Of a stretch of DNA of 64,000 bases, positions 18,611 to 27,274 are shown in pieces (the first letter of the stretch is position 1; each line of letters starts with the position of its first letter). Below the pieces are notes generated by a model. It was not told the origin of the DNA and ran no database searches. It saw nothing but the letters and a program-made list of their open reading frames with translations. This stretch comes from Herbaspirillum rubrisubalbicans. Lineage in GTDB: Bacteria > Pseudomonadota > Gammaproteobacteria > Burkholderiales > Burkholderiaceae_D. The stretch spans positions 744,001 to 808,000 of the forward strand of contig NZ_CP024996.1 in the NCBI RefSeq assembly GCF_003719195.1. The letters are read 5' to 3'. The position numbers were made by a program, and so were the translations under genes.

Positions 18611-19323
18611 GGTTGGTTTCCTTGCGGTGGCAGGTTCAGTGCTTCCAGTTGTTCGATGGTGCCGACGTTGTGCCATTGGCCCCGGTAGACGTCGCCGCCG
18701 ATGCGGCCCTGGTCGGCATACTGGCGCAGCAGCGGTCCCAGCTTGGCATGGGTGCCAGGGGCGATGCCGTCGAACATCTGCGGGCGATACACGCCGATGT
18801 TGGCAAAGGTCAGCTTGGGCTGGCCTTCGTTGGCAATGGCAAAGTTGTTGAGCGCGAAGTCACCCTCGGGATGAAAGGGTGGATTCTTGACCAGGTACAG
18901 CCAGGCCATGTCGCGTTGTTCTTGCGGCAGCGGATTGCCCCAGGGGTCTTCGTCTTCCAGCACGGTCAGCAGTTCGCTGTAGTCGAAATGCGGGCACCAG
19001 ATGTCGCCTGAGACCGCTATGAAAGGTTCTTCACCCAGCAGGTGGCGCGCCTGGGCGATACCGCCTGCCGTTTCCAGGGCCGTGGTTTCAGGTGAATAAA
19101 AGAGCCTGGCGCCGAAGCGGCTGCCGTCACCGAGGGTCTCTTCGATCATCTGGCCCAGGTGGGCGTGATTGATGACGATCTCGGTGATGCCGGCGCGCAC
19201 CAAGGACAGGATCTGCCAGACGATCAGCGCGCGGCCCCGGACTTTCAACAGCGGCTTGGGGCAGGTATCGGTAAGGGGGCGCATACGCTGGCCGCGTCCG
19301 GCGGCGAAGATCATGGCTTTCAT
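18607..19323 (-). CDS. murU: N-acetylmuramate alpha-1-phosphate uridylyltransferase (MurU)
   Basis: A 238-residue sugar-phosphate nucleotidyltransferase. It opens with MKAMIFAAGRGQRMRPLTD and CPKPLLKVRGRALI, the nucleotide and Mg2+ binding loop. It carries the sugar-binding FIAVSGDIWCPHFDYSEL. In Pseudomonas putida MurU, together with AmgK, turns recovered MurNAc into UDP-MurNAc and bypasses the fosfomycin-sensitive MurA step. The neighbouring amgK and the divergent lptD reproduce the Pseudomonas gene order. The stop overlaps pepP. Confidence 0.88.
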   Translation of the reverse strand: MKAMIFAAGRGQRMRPLTDTCPKPLLKVRGRALIVWQILSLVRAGITEIVINHAHLGQMIEETLGDGSRFGARLFYSPETTALETAGGIAQARHLLGEEPFIAVSGDIWCPHFDYSELLTVLEDEDPWGNPLPQEQRDMAWLYLVKNPPFHPEGDFALNNFAIANEGQPKLTFANIGVYRPQMFDGIAPGTHAKLGPLLRQYADQGRIGGDVYRGQWHNVGTIEQLEALNLPPQGNQP

Positions 19324-19333
19324 GGTCGGCGCC

Positions 19334-20365
19334 TCAGAAGGTATAGCCGAACTTGGGTGCGTGTTCCTGCTCCAGCTTTTCGATCAGGCGCACCAGAGGC
19401 GTGAAGGCCACGTAGCGGCGCGCGGTCTTGAGGGTGTATTCCATCACCAGCGGGATGTCCTTGAGGTAGCCATCCTTGCCGTCGCGGTGCCACAGGCGGG
19501 CGAAGATGCCCAGCACCTTGAGGTGGCGCTGCAGGCCCATCCATTCGAAGTCGCGGTAGAAGCTGTCGATGTCGGGCGTGACCGGCAGGCCGGCGCGGCG
19601 CGCCTTTTCCCAGTAGCGGATGGCCCAGTCCAGCACCATTTCCTCATCCCACTGGATGTAGGCGTCGCGCAGCAGCGAGACCAGGTCGTAGGTGATGGGG
19701 CCGTAGACCGCATCCTGGAAGTCGAGAATGCCGGGGTTGCCCTTGGGCAGCACCATCAGGTTGCGCGAATGGTAGTCGCGGTGCACGTAGACCTGCGGCT
19801 GGGCCAGGTTGTTGGCCAGGATGGCATCGAAGGTCTTGTCCAGCACCGCGTTCTGCTCGGCGGTCAGGGTCACGCCCAGGTGCTTGCCGATATACCACTC
19901 GCGGAACAGCTCCAGCTCGCGCAGCAGCAGGGCGCGGTCGTATTCGGGCAGGGCTGCGGGCTTGCTTTGCGCTTGTAAAAGTACCAGGGCTTCAATCGCA
20001 TCCATGTATAGTGCGTGCGCGCTGTCGGCCGATAGTTGCGACAGGTAGGTGGTCGAACCCAGGTCGGAGAGCAGCAGGAAGCCGCGCTCGGTGTCCTGCG
20101 CCAGCACCTTCGGCACGGTCACCCCGGTCTCGCCGAAGAGGCCGGCTACCTTCACGAAGGGGCGCACGTCCTCCTGCGGGGGCGGCGCGTCCATCACGAT
20201 GGCGCTGCCGCCATCGGGTGTATCTACCCGGAAATAGCGGCGGAAGCTGGCGTCGGCCGAGGCTGGACGCAGGGTGGAGGACAGCACCGGGGTAGCGGCC
20301 AGGGTGGTCAGCCAGGCTTGCAGTTCGGACAGGCGGAGATCGGGGGTGGAACCAGGTGAAGACAT
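19334..20365 (-). CDS. amgK: N-acetylmuramate/N-acetylglucosamine kinase (AmgK), APH family
   Basis: A 343-residue kinase with an aminoglycoside-phosphotransferase fold. The catalytic loop is VHRDYHSRNLMVLPKGN, with the H-R-D-x4-N pattern, and the Mg2+ site is GILDFQDAVYGPITYDLVSL. AmgK phosphorylates MurNAc at the anomeric position so that MurU, encoded 10 bases downstream, can make UDP-MurNAc. The family includes uncharacterised phosphotransferases, so the specificity rests on the adjacent murU and divergent lptD. The two starts face each other across a short promoter region. Confidence 0.85.
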   Translation of the reverse strand: MSSPGSTPDLRLSELQAWLTTLAATPVLSSTLRPASADASFRRYFRVDTPDGGSAIVMDAPPPQEDVRPFVKVAGLFGETGVTVPKVLAQDTERGFLLLSDLGSTTYLSQLSADSAHALYMDAIEALVLLQAQSKPAALPEYDRALLLRELELFREWYIGKHLGVTLTAEQNAVLDKTFDAILANNLAQPQVYVHRDYHSRNLMVLPKGNPGILDFQDAVYGPITYDLVSLLRDAYIQWDEEMVLDWAIRYWEKARRAGLPVTPDIDSFYRDFEWMGLQRHLKVLGIFARLWHRDGKDGYLKDIPLVMEYTLKTARRYVAFTPLVRLIEKLEQEHAPKFGYTF

Positions 20366-20384
20366 GAACTATCTGAGGAAATCG

Positions 20385-20411
20385 TTGGACGTGGTTGAGT
20401 TCCCATATAAT
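20385..20411 (+). promoter_or_regulatory. Candidate lptD promoter
   Basis: TTGGAC (20385-20390) and a perfect TATAAT (20406-20411) are spaced by 15 bases, and the predicted transcript starts about 45 bases before the chosen lptD ATG. This argues against in-frame starts further upstream. Confidence 0.55.
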
Positions 20412-20462
20412 AAGGGATTCAACCCAAAAAATCCGCCTGCACGGTATCTAGCCTCTCTTTTC

Positions 20463-22745
20463 ATGATCCGGTTTTCCAAGTCTTTAACTGAACGTACTGT
20501 CAACTGGCGGCTGGCGCGTCTGTTCTCTTCGGCAATGGTGGTGGCCTCGGCCTCGGCCCTGTTGCCGCTGTCGGTGCACGCGCAGATGACCTTGCCTGCT
20601 GCGGCGCCTGCGCCTGTGCCCGCACAGGACCAGGATGCCCCCGTCAACGTCAGTGCCGAGCAGATGACCGGCCGTCCTGACCGCCAGGTCGATCTGGATC
20701 GCGACGTGGAATTGGTCAAGGGCGCCACCACCATCAAGTCCGATAAGGCCCAATACCGCATCATCCAGGATGAAGTGGAGGCTACCGGCCACGTCTGGAT
20801 GCAGCGCCTGCAAGACCAGTACACCGGCGACTTCGCCGAGATGAACATGGGGACCGGTGCCGGCTACGTGACCAACCCGACCTACTTGCTGGGCAAGAGC
20901 GGTGGCCGCGGCCATGCCAAGCGCATCGATTTCCTCTCCGATGACCAAGCCAAGGTGACTCAAGGTACTTACAGTACCTGTGAGGCACCGGACCCGGACT
21001 GGTATCTGCGCTCCAATACGATGGACCTGGACAGCGGCCGCGATGTCGGCACCATGCACGGCGGCCTGCTGTATTTCAAGGACGTGCCCATCCTGGGCTC
21101 GCCCTGGATGTCCTTCCCGCTGTCGGGCGAGCGCAAGTCGGGCGTGCTGCCGCCCACCATCGGCATGACCTCCACTGGGGGGGGCGAGGTGGCCGTCCCG
21201 TATTATTTCAACCTGGCGCCCAACTATGATCTGACGCTGGTGCCCAAGTACATTGCCCGTCGGGGCCTGCAACTGGGCGCCGAGACGCGCTACATGGGCG
21301 ACGGCTACAGCGGCGTGACCAATGTGGAAGGCATCCAGGACCGTGTGACTGGTACCGGGCGCTATTCGTTGTCCTCGATCCACAACCAGACCCTGGCACC
21401 GGGCTTGCAGCTGGCGTGGAACTTGAACAAGGCTTCCGACAACGACTATCCGTCCGACTTCTCGCATTCCATCACTGCCAGTACACAGCGCCTGCTTCCG
21501 CGCAATGTGACATTGTCCTACGGCAGTACCTATTGGAGTGTGGTCGGTATAGTTTCCAAGTACCAGCTTCTGCAGGACGTCAATGCGCCCATCAGCAAAC
21601 CTTATGACCGTGTCCCGGAGATCACCTTTACTGGCACCCGCTATGATATCGGTGGCTTCGATTTCAACACGGTGGCTGACTTCACCCGTTTTGCCAATGG
21701 CAGCCTGATCAGCGGCGATCGCGCCTATGTGACCCAGACGGTCTCCTATCCTATCGTGCGCCCGGGTTACTTCATCACGCCCAAGGTGATCCTGGATGCC
21801 ACCAGCTACAACCTCAACAACGTCGCGGTGGGCCAGCCCACCAATCTCACGCGCACGGTGCCGACCTTCTCGCTGGATTCAGGCCTGATCTTCGAACGCG
21901 AATCCACCCTGCTTGGCCGCAGCATGACGCAGACGCTGGAGCCGCGCCTGTTCTACGTGCGCACGCCGTTCCGCGACCAGTCGCAGTTCCCGGTGTTCGA
22001 TTCGGGCCTGGCTGACTTCAATTTTGCGCAGATCTTCACCGAAAACCGTTTCGTCGGTCACGATCGCATCAGCGACGCCAACCAGCTCACCGCTGCCGTG
22101 ACTTCACGTCTGATCGAGGAAAACGGCCTGGAGCGCCTGCGTGCGGCCATCGGTCAGCGTTACTATTTCTCCGATCCGCAAGTCAGCATTGCCGGCACCA
22201 CCAGCACCGACCTGGGCAGCAAGTCCGACCTGCTGCTGTCCTTGGGCGGGCAGATCACCAGGGAGTTCTCCACCGACAATACGGTGCAGTACAGCGAGAC
22301 GCTGCGCCAGATGGTGCGTTCCACCTTCGGCATCCGCTGGCAGCCGGCGCCCAAGCGCGTGCTGAACCTGCAATACCGTCTGGACCGTACCTACATCAAT
22401 CCCTACACCGGCTTGCTCGATCCGCTCAGGCAGGTCGACGTCTCGGGTCAATGGCCGATCACCCAGCGTATCTACGCCGTGGGCCGCATGAACTACTCGA
22501 TTCCGGACCGCACCGTGGCCGAAGGCCTGGCCGGTTTTGAATACAAGGCGGATTGCTGGGTGTTCCGGGTAGTGGCGCAACGTATTCCCACGTCTTCCAC
22601 CAAGGCATCCACGGGCTTCTTCATCCAGCTTGAACTCAACGGCTTCTCCAAGATCGGTTCCAATCCCCTGGAGGCGATCAAGAGCAGCGTGCCCGGTTAC
22701 CAGAACGTGAACCTGCCGGATTCTATGCCCGGTGACAACTTCTAA
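20463..22745 (+). CDS. lptD: LPS-assembly protein LptD
   Basis: The outer-membrane beta-barrel that inserts lipopolysaccharide into the outer leaflet with LptE. The 760-residue precursor has a signal peptide to about residue 41 (LSVHAQ). The N-terminal OstA/LptA-like jellyroll has DRQVDLDRDVELVKGATTIK, and a C-terminal barrel region covers roughly 230-760. Only two Cys remain in the mature protein, in GTYSTCEAPD and EYKADCWVFRV, giving the single inter-domain disulfide. The ATG after the TATAAT was chosen; an upstream ATG at 20364 would lie before the promoter. It heads lptD-surA-pdxA-rsmA. Confidence 0.95.
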   Translation: MIRFSKSLTERTVNWRLARLFSSAMVVASASALLPLSVHAQMTLPAAAPAPVPAQDQDAPVNVSAEQMTGRPDRQVDLDRDVELVKGATTIKSDKAQYRIIQDEVEATGHVWMQRLQDQYTGDFAEMNMGTGAGYVTNPTYLLGKSGGRGHAKRIDFLSDDQAKVTQGTYSTCEAPDPDWYLRSNTMDLDSGRDVGTMHGGLLYFKDVPILGSPWMSFPLSGERKSGVLPPTIGMTSTGGGEVAVPYYFNLAPNYDLTLVPKYIARRGLQLGAETRYMGDGYSGVTNVEGIQDRVTGTGRYSLSSIHNQTLAPGLQLAWNLNKASDNDYPSDFSHSITASTQRLLPRNVTLSYGSTYWSVVGIVSKYQLLQDVNAPISKPYDRVPEITFTGTRYDIGGFDFNTVADFTRFANGSLISGDRAYVTQTVSYPIVRPGYFITPKVILDATSYNLNNVAVGQPTNLTRTVPTFSLDSGLIFERESTLLGRSMTQTLEPRLFYVRTPFRDQSQFPVFDSGLADFNFAQIFTENRFVGHDRISDANQLTAAVTSRLIEENGLERLRAAIGQRYYFSDPQVSIAGTTSTDLGSKSDLLLSLGGQITREFSTDNTVQYSETLRQMVRSTFGIRWQPAPKRVLNLQYRLDRTYINPYTGLLDPLRQVDVSGQWPITQRIYAVGRMNYSIPDRTVAEGLAGFEYKADCWVFRVVAQRIPTSSTKASTGFFIQLELNGFSKIGSNPLEAIKSSVPGYQNVNLPDSMPGDNF

Positions 22746-22770
22746 CCTTTTTCGAACCAACGATTAGTCC

Positions 22771-24273
22771 ATGCGTAATATGCGTACACCACTCCTCGCC
22801 ACAACCAAAACAGTGACCGCGCTGCTGTGCACGCTGGGCTTGATCAGCAATGCGTATGCGCAGTTCGCCACCACCATCATCCCGGTGACCCCGCCGGAGA
22901 CCGCCGGCAGCACACAATCTGCACCTGCCAAGGGGGCAGCCAAGGCAACCAGGCCGGCGGCCAGCAAGCCGGCTTCACCGGTGGCGACCACCCCGGCTAC
23001 GCCTGCGGCCACCGCGGCCAGTACCCGGGTCGAGCCGCGTCCGGTCGATTCCATCATGGTGGTGGTCAACAACGAAGTGATCACCCGCCAGGAAGTGGCC
23101 GAACGCCTGGCCAGCGTGGAAAAGCGCATGGCCGCGCAGAACGTGCAATTGCCGCCGCGGTCGCAACTGGTCCACCAGCTGGTCGAGCGCATGATCGTCG
23201 AGCGCGCCCAGGCGCAGATGGCCAAGGAAAACGGCATCGTGGTCGACGACGCCATGCTGGACCGTGCCATGCAGCGCATCGCCGAGCAGAACAAGCTGTC
23301 GCTGCCCGAATTCCGTTCTCGCCTGGAAGCCGAGGGCATGAACTACGCCAGCTTCCGCGAAGAGATCCGCCGCGAAATCCTCAGCCAGCGCCTGCGCGAG
23401 CGTGAGGTGGACAACAAGGTGGTGGTCACCGAATCCGAGATCGACAACTATCTGGCCGCCCAGGCCAATGCCGGTGGCCAGCGCCAGGAACTGGACATCG
23501 CCCAGATCCTGATCCGCGTGCCCGAAAATGCCACCCCTGAGCAACTGGCTGCGCGCCGTGAGCGCGCCGAAGATGTCCTGCGCCAGTTGAAGACCGGTGC
23601 CGATTTCACCAAGACCGCCGCCGCCTACTCCGATTCCAGCGACGCCCTCACCGGTGGCGACCTCGGCTGGCGTCCGGTCGACCGCCTGCCGCAACTGTTC
23701 GTGGATGGCGTGGCCAAGCTGCAGGATGGCCAGGTCAGCGGCCTGTTGAAGAGCGGCAATGGCTTCCACATCCTCAAGCTGGTGGGCCGCCGTACCGCAG
23801 ACGGCAGCCAGGCAGCCGCGCCGGCCGTGCAGCAGACGCACGTGCGCCATATCCTCATCAAGGTCAACCAGGTGGTCACCGCTGCCGAAGCCAAGCGCAA
23901 GCTGCTTGAGCTCAAGGAGCGCCTGGACCATGGTTCGGCCACCTTCGAGGAACTGGCCAAGCTGTATTCCAATGACCTGTCGGCCTCCAAGGGCGGCGAC
24001 CTCGGCTGGATCTACCCGGGCGACACCGTCCCCGAGTTCGAGCGCGCCATGGACCAGTTGAAGCCGGGCGAAGTCAGCCAGCCCATCGAAACCCCGTTCG
24101 GTTACCACCTGATCCAAGTGATCGAGCGCAAGACCGATGATGCCTCCAAGGAACGTGCCCGCCAGGCTGCGCGCCAGGCCATCCGCGATCGCAAGATCGA
24201 GGAGGCCACCGAGGACTGGCTGCGCCAGATCCGCGACCGTGCCTACGTCGAGTACCGCAACGACGATTATTGA
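22771..24273 (+). CDS. surA: Chaperone SurA, peptidyl-prolyl isomerase
   Basis: A periplasmic chaperone for outer-membrane proteins such as LptD. The 500-residue precursor has a signal peptide ending AYA (about residue 30). An unusually long Pro/Ala/Thr-rich linker (about 40-90) precedes the SurA N-terminal domain, which contains SIMVVVNNEVITRQEV. Two parvulin domains follow, with motifs LDIAQILIRVPE at about 240 and THVRHILIKVNQ at about 360, each ending in a DLGW segment. The C-terminal helix ends ATEDWLRQIRDRAYVEYRNDDY. The gene lies 25 bases after lptD and is followed by a terminator that carries an inserted element. Confidence 0.95.
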   Translation: MRNMRTPLLATTKTVTALLCTLGLISNAYAQFATTIIPVTPPETAGSTQSAPAKGAAKATRPAASKPASPVATTPATPAATAASTRVEPRPVDSIMVVVNNEVITRQEVAERLASVEKRMAAQNVQLPPRSQLVHQLVERMIVERAQAQMAKENGIVVDDAMLDRAMQRIAEQNKLSLPEFRSRLEAEGMNYASFREEIRREILSQRLREREVDNKVVVTESEIDNYLAAQANAGGQRQELDIAQILIRVPENATPEQLAARRERAEDVLRQLKTGADFTKTAAAYSDSSDALTGGDLGWRPVDRLPQLFVDGVAKLQDGQVSGLLKSGNGFHILKLVGRRTADGSQAAAPAVQQTHVRHILIKVNQVVTAAEAKRKLLELKERLDHGSATFEELAKLYSNDLSASKGGDLGWIYPGDTVPEFERAMDQLKPGEVSQPIETPFGYHLIQVIERKTDDASKERARQAARQAIRDRKIEEATEDWLRQIRDRAYVEYRNDDY

Positions 24274-24312
24274 TGTACCGGCAGGGGAGGCCGCAGTTCC
24301 TCCCCCTCCCGC

Positions 24313-24325
24313 GCAAGAGGCCGGC
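24313..24325 (+). terminator. Left arm of the surA terminator, split by a MITE-like element
   Basis: GCAAGAGGCCGGC pairs with GCCGGCTCTTGC at 24600-24611 (one bulged G), and the right arm is followed by ATTTTTG. Removing the inserted element restores a compact Rho-independent terminator with a short loop CTAGTC. The pairing is read directly; the original function is inference. Confidence 0.7.
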
Positions 24326-24329
24326 CTAG

Positions 24330-24593
24330 GGCCTGTTCCCATTCAATCTGCGAGATGCGTTGCCCCCAGAAGGCGTGGTGGCAAGGCGCGCGTCAGGGCT
24401 GGTGGTGGTTCCACCAGCCCTGACGTGCAACGCGGCCAGCGCGCCTTCTGGGGGCAACCCTCCGGGAGAGGCCGCCAAGCGTCGCCTGCCGTTGTTGCAG
24501 CTCCTTGCCGTAGCACCGCTACGACGCGTCGCTGCGCCTAGGCAGTCAACGCTTGGCGACCTCTCGCACTCGCAGATTGAATGGGAACAGGCC
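24330..24593. mobile_element. MITE-like non-autonomous element in the surA terminator loop
   Basis: A 264 bp element with perfect 25 bp terminal inverted repeats (outer bases GGCCTGTTCCCATT) flanked on both sides by CTAG, which looks like a 4 bp target duplication. The interior has nested inverted repeats: 17 bp arms at 24359-24375 and 24442-24458, and 15 bp arms at 24391-24405 and 24411-24425. There is no transposase. A CTAG duplication and such ends are typical of IS5-family elements, so an IS5-type transposase elsewhere in the genome probably moved it (inference). Confidence 0.75.
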
Positions 24594-24599
24594 CTAGTC

Positions 24600-24611
24600 G
24601 CCGGCTCTTGC
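24600..24611 (+). terminator. Right arm of the split surA terminator with U-tract
   Basis: GCCGGCTCTTGC complements 24313-24325 and is followed by ATTTTTG. It now sits beyond the inserted element, about 20 bases before pdxA. Confidence 0.65.
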
Positions 24612-24633
24612 ATTTTTGAGGCCCGCCATCGTC

Positions 24634-25671
24634 ATGAATGAAAACGCCATGAACCGACCCATCCTCGCCCTGACCTGCGGCGAACCGGCAGGCATCGGCC
24701 CGGAAATCTCCCTGCGTGCGGCCTGGGCGCTGCGTCACGAAGCGCGTTGCATCCTGCTGGGCGACGCCGCACTGCTGGCGCAGACCGCCTACGATATCGA
24801 TGCCCAGATGCGGGTGGCGGCGCTTTCGCTCCAGGCCTGGCGCAACAGCGGCCTGCCGCATTTCCCGCTGGACTGCCTGACCGTCATCGATTGCCCGGTG
24901 GCAGAACCGGTGCGCCCGGGCGTGCTGGATTCCCGCAACGGCCGCGCCGTGCTGCAGACCCTGGATGTGGCCGTGCAAGGGGCGCTGGACGGCGCCTTTG
25001 CCGCCATCGTCACCGCGCCTCTGCAAAAGAGCACGATCAACGACGCCGGCGTGGCCTTCACCGGCCATACCGAATACCTGGCCGAAGCGACCCGCACTCC
25101 GCAAGTGGTGATGATGCTGGCCGGTGGTGATGCGCCCTACCTGCGGGTGGCCCTGGCCACCACCCACCTGGCCTTGAAGGACGTGCCGGCGGCCATCACC
25201 GCCGACAGTCTGGCCCGCACGCTGGACATTCTGCAGGCCGACCTGCGCGGCAAGTTCGGCATTGCCCGCCCGCGCATCCTGGTCACCGGCCTCAATCCCC
25301 ATGCCGGGGAAAATGGCTATCTCGGCCGTGAGGAAATCGAGGTCATCACGCCCGCCCTGGAAGCGGCGCGCGCGCGCGGTATTGATGCGCGCGGACCGTA
25401 CCCGGCCGATACCCTGTTCCAGCCCAAGTATCTGGAGCAAGCCGATTGCGTACTGGCCATGTACCACGACCAGGGCTTGCCGGTGCTCAAGTTCGCCAGC
25501 TTCGGCCACGGCATCAACATCACCCTGGGCCTGCCCATCATCCGCACCTCGGTCGACCACGGCACGGCGCTCGACCTGGCTGCCGCCGGTCTGGGGCAGG
25601 CTGACCACGGCAGCATGGTGGCGGCCATCCGCGCTGCCACCGACATGGCGCGCCGCCAGGCCGGCACCTGA
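24634..25671 (+). CDS. pdxA: 4-hydroxythreonine-4-phosphate dehydrogenase
   Basis: An NAD-dependent step of pyridoxal 5'-phosphate synthesis. The 345-residue protein opens with [20 protein letters not shown], the family N-terminus. It has the metal ligands His in [11 protein letters not shown], His in [11 protein letters not shown] and His in [12 protein letters not shown], plus the late motif [17 protein letters not shown] lies 12 bases before the chosen ATG; a second ATG five codons later is possible. The order surA-pdxA-rsmA is conserved in many proteobacteria. The upstream terminator may separate it from surA, or the element may have altered read-through. Confidence 0.94.
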   Translation: MNENAMNRPILALTCGEPAGIGPEISLRAAWALRHEARCILLGDAALLAQTAYDIDAQMRVAALSLQAWRNSGLPHFPLDCLTVIDCPVAEPVRPGVLDSRNGRAVLQTLDVAVQGALDGAFAAIVTAPLQKSTINDAGVAFTGHTEYLAEATRTPQVVMMLAGGDAPYLRVALATTHLALKDVPAAITADSLARTLDILQADLRGKFGIARPRILVTGLNPHAGENGYLGREEIEVITPALEAARARGIDARGPYPADTLFQPKYLEQADCVLAMYHDQGLPVLKFASFGHGINITLGLPIIRTSVDHGTALDLAAAGLGQADHGSMVAAIRAATDMARRQAGT

Positions 25672-25700
25672 ACGCTCCGCAAGAACCCACTGGAATTCCC

Positions 25701-26483
25701 ATGAAACACATCCCCCGCAAGCGCTTCGGCCAGAACTTCCTCACCGACGACGTGGTGCTGCATGACATCATCAGCTCCATCGCCCCTGCGGCCGACGACG
25801 CCATGGTCGAGATCGGCCCTGGCCTGGCAGCGATGACCGAACTGCTGCTGGAACAGGCGCGCCACCTGCACGTGGTGGAACTGGACCGCGACCTGGTGGA
25901 GCGCCTCAAGAAGCGCTTCGATCCCACTCGCCTGACCGTGCATTCGGCCGATGCCCTCAAGTTCGACTTTGCCAGCATCCCGGTGCCGGCAGGGCGCAAG
26001 CTGCGGGTGGTCGGCAACCTGCCCTACAATATTTCCAGCCCCTTGTTGTTCCATCTGGCCGAGATCGCCCCGCAGGTGCAGGATCAGCATTTCATGCTGC
26101 AAAAGGAAGTGGTGGAGCGCATGGTGGCCGAGCCGGGCAGCAAGGTCTATGGTCGCCTGTCGGTGATGCTGCAATGGCGCTATGACATGGAATTGCTGTT
26201 CGTGGTGCCGCCCACTGCCTTCGATCCGCCGCCCAAGGTCGATTCGGCCATCGTGCGCATGATCCCGCTGGCCCAGCCCATGGCCTGCGAGCAGGCGCTG
26301 CTGGAAAAGGTGGTAACCCAGGCCTTCTCCCAGCGCCGCAAGGTGATTCGCAATTGCCTGGCCGGCCTGTTTTCCGAGGAGGAACTGCGCCAGGCCGGCG
26401 TGGATCCCCAAGCCCGTCCCGAAACGCTGCCGGTGCAACAGTTCGTCGCCCTGGCCCAGTTGCTGGCTGCGCGCGCGGCCTGA
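25701..26483 (+). CDS. rsmA: 16S rRNA (adenine1518/1519-N6)-dimethyltransferase RsmA (KsgA)
   Basis: Dimethylates two adenines in helix 45 of 16S rRNA late in ribosome assembly. The 260-residue protein begins KHIPRKRFGQNFLTDD, the family N-terminal motif. The SAM site VEIGPGLAAMTELLL (E-I-G-P-G) follows, and the catalytic motif IV reads VVGNLPYNISSPLLF (NLPY). Loss of KsgA confers kasugamycin resistance in E. coli. It follows pdxA by 29 bases, as in E. coli. No apaG follows; the next gene is unrelated. Confidence 0.96.
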   Translation: MKHIPRKRFGQNFLTDDVVLHDIISSIAPAADDAMVEIGPGLAAMTELLLEQARHLHVVELDRDLVERLKKRFDPTRLTVHSADALKFDFASIPVPAGRKLRVVGNLPYNISSPLLFHLAEIAPQVQDQHFMLQKEVVERMVAEPGSKVYGRLSVMLQWRYDMELLFVVPPTAFDPPPKVDSAIVRMIPLAQPMACEQALLEKVVTQAFSQRRKVIRNCLAGLFSEEELRQAGVDPQARPETLPVQQFVALAQLLAARAA

Positions 26484-26629
26484 ACGCCACGCTGTTGCAG
26501 ACTATTACAGGCGCGCCGGCAGCCGTAAGAACTGTAACGAAGTTTCATATTCCGTAGTTTTAAGCTGAACCTGTCTTATATTGGAATCGTGCCGCGACAG
26601 ATCGCGGACTTATTTGACAGGAGCCAATC

Positions 26630-27004
26630 ATGGCCAGCAAAAAAATCGCAACGGTATTGATCGCCACCACTCTTCTCGCTTCGGCCGCCGTGGTCAGCAC
26701 GCCTGCCATGGCACATGACCGGGGCGGTGACGGGGTCGCCATCGCCGCCGGCATCATCGGTGCCGTCGCGATCGGTTCGCTCATTGCCAACGCCAATCCT
26801 GCACCGGTCTACCAAGCCCCGCCGCAACAGGTCTACTACCAGGCGCCGCAGCCGGTGTACTACCAGCCACCGCAACAGGTGATCTACGAGCAACCACGCT
26901 ACTACGCCCCGCCGCCGCCGCGTCCGGTGCGCTACGTGGAACGCACCGAAGTACGTACCTATCGCTACGACGACCGTCCGGATTATTACTACTACGGCCG
27001 TTGA
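26630..27004 (+). CDS. Small secreted Tyr/Pro/Gln-rich protein
   Basis: A 124-residue protein with a signal peptide (about 1-28, ending PAMA). A short glycine-alanine helix AIAAGIIGAVAIGSLIANA at about 36-54 may be a membrane or zipper segment. A low-complexity tail follows, built of PPQQVYYQAPQPVYYQPP-like units and ending RYDDRPDYYYYGR. The family function is unknown; related PXPV-type proteins are predicted to be surface or periplasmic. AGGAG lies 7 bases before the ATG, and a strong terminator follows, so it is a single-gene unit. Confidence 0.8.
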   Translation: MASKKIATVLIATTLLASAAVVSTPAMAHDRGGDGVAIAAGIIGAVAIGSLIANANPAPVYQAPPQQVYYQAPQPVYYQPPQQVIYEQPRYYAPPPPRPVRYVERTEVRTYRYDDRPDYYYYGR

Positions 27005-27083
27005 GCATCGGCTAGCGGGCCATCCTGCCGGCCCGGCCTTATCCAGGCAGGACATCCACGGCGCAAGCCATCTTGAGGAAAAG

Positions 27084-27113
27084 CGGGCAACCACCAGGTT
27101 GCCCGTTTTTTTT
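27084..27113 (+). terminator. Rho-independent terminator of the Tyr/Pro-rich gene
   Basis: The arms CGGGCAACC (27084-27092) and GGTTGCCCG (27097-27105) flank a 4-base loop and are followed by eight T. Confidence 0.9.
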
Positions 27114-27274
27114 GCATGTTTTGACGAGCACGCGGGTTAGCACCATGAATTTGTCAAGAAAGCACGACATAATGAAGACGGTATTGGTATTTTGTCAGCA
27201 TAATATGCCGTATCGGCGCGACATCATGTCATATGTCCGGTACCTTCCCATGAACAACCCGACGGAGCGCGCAG

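Noticed and set aside
24326..24613. 95-codon minus-strand frame across the MITE-like element
   Set aside because: It spans the terminal repeats and internal hairpins and has no ribosome site; it is a by-product of a GC-rich repeat.
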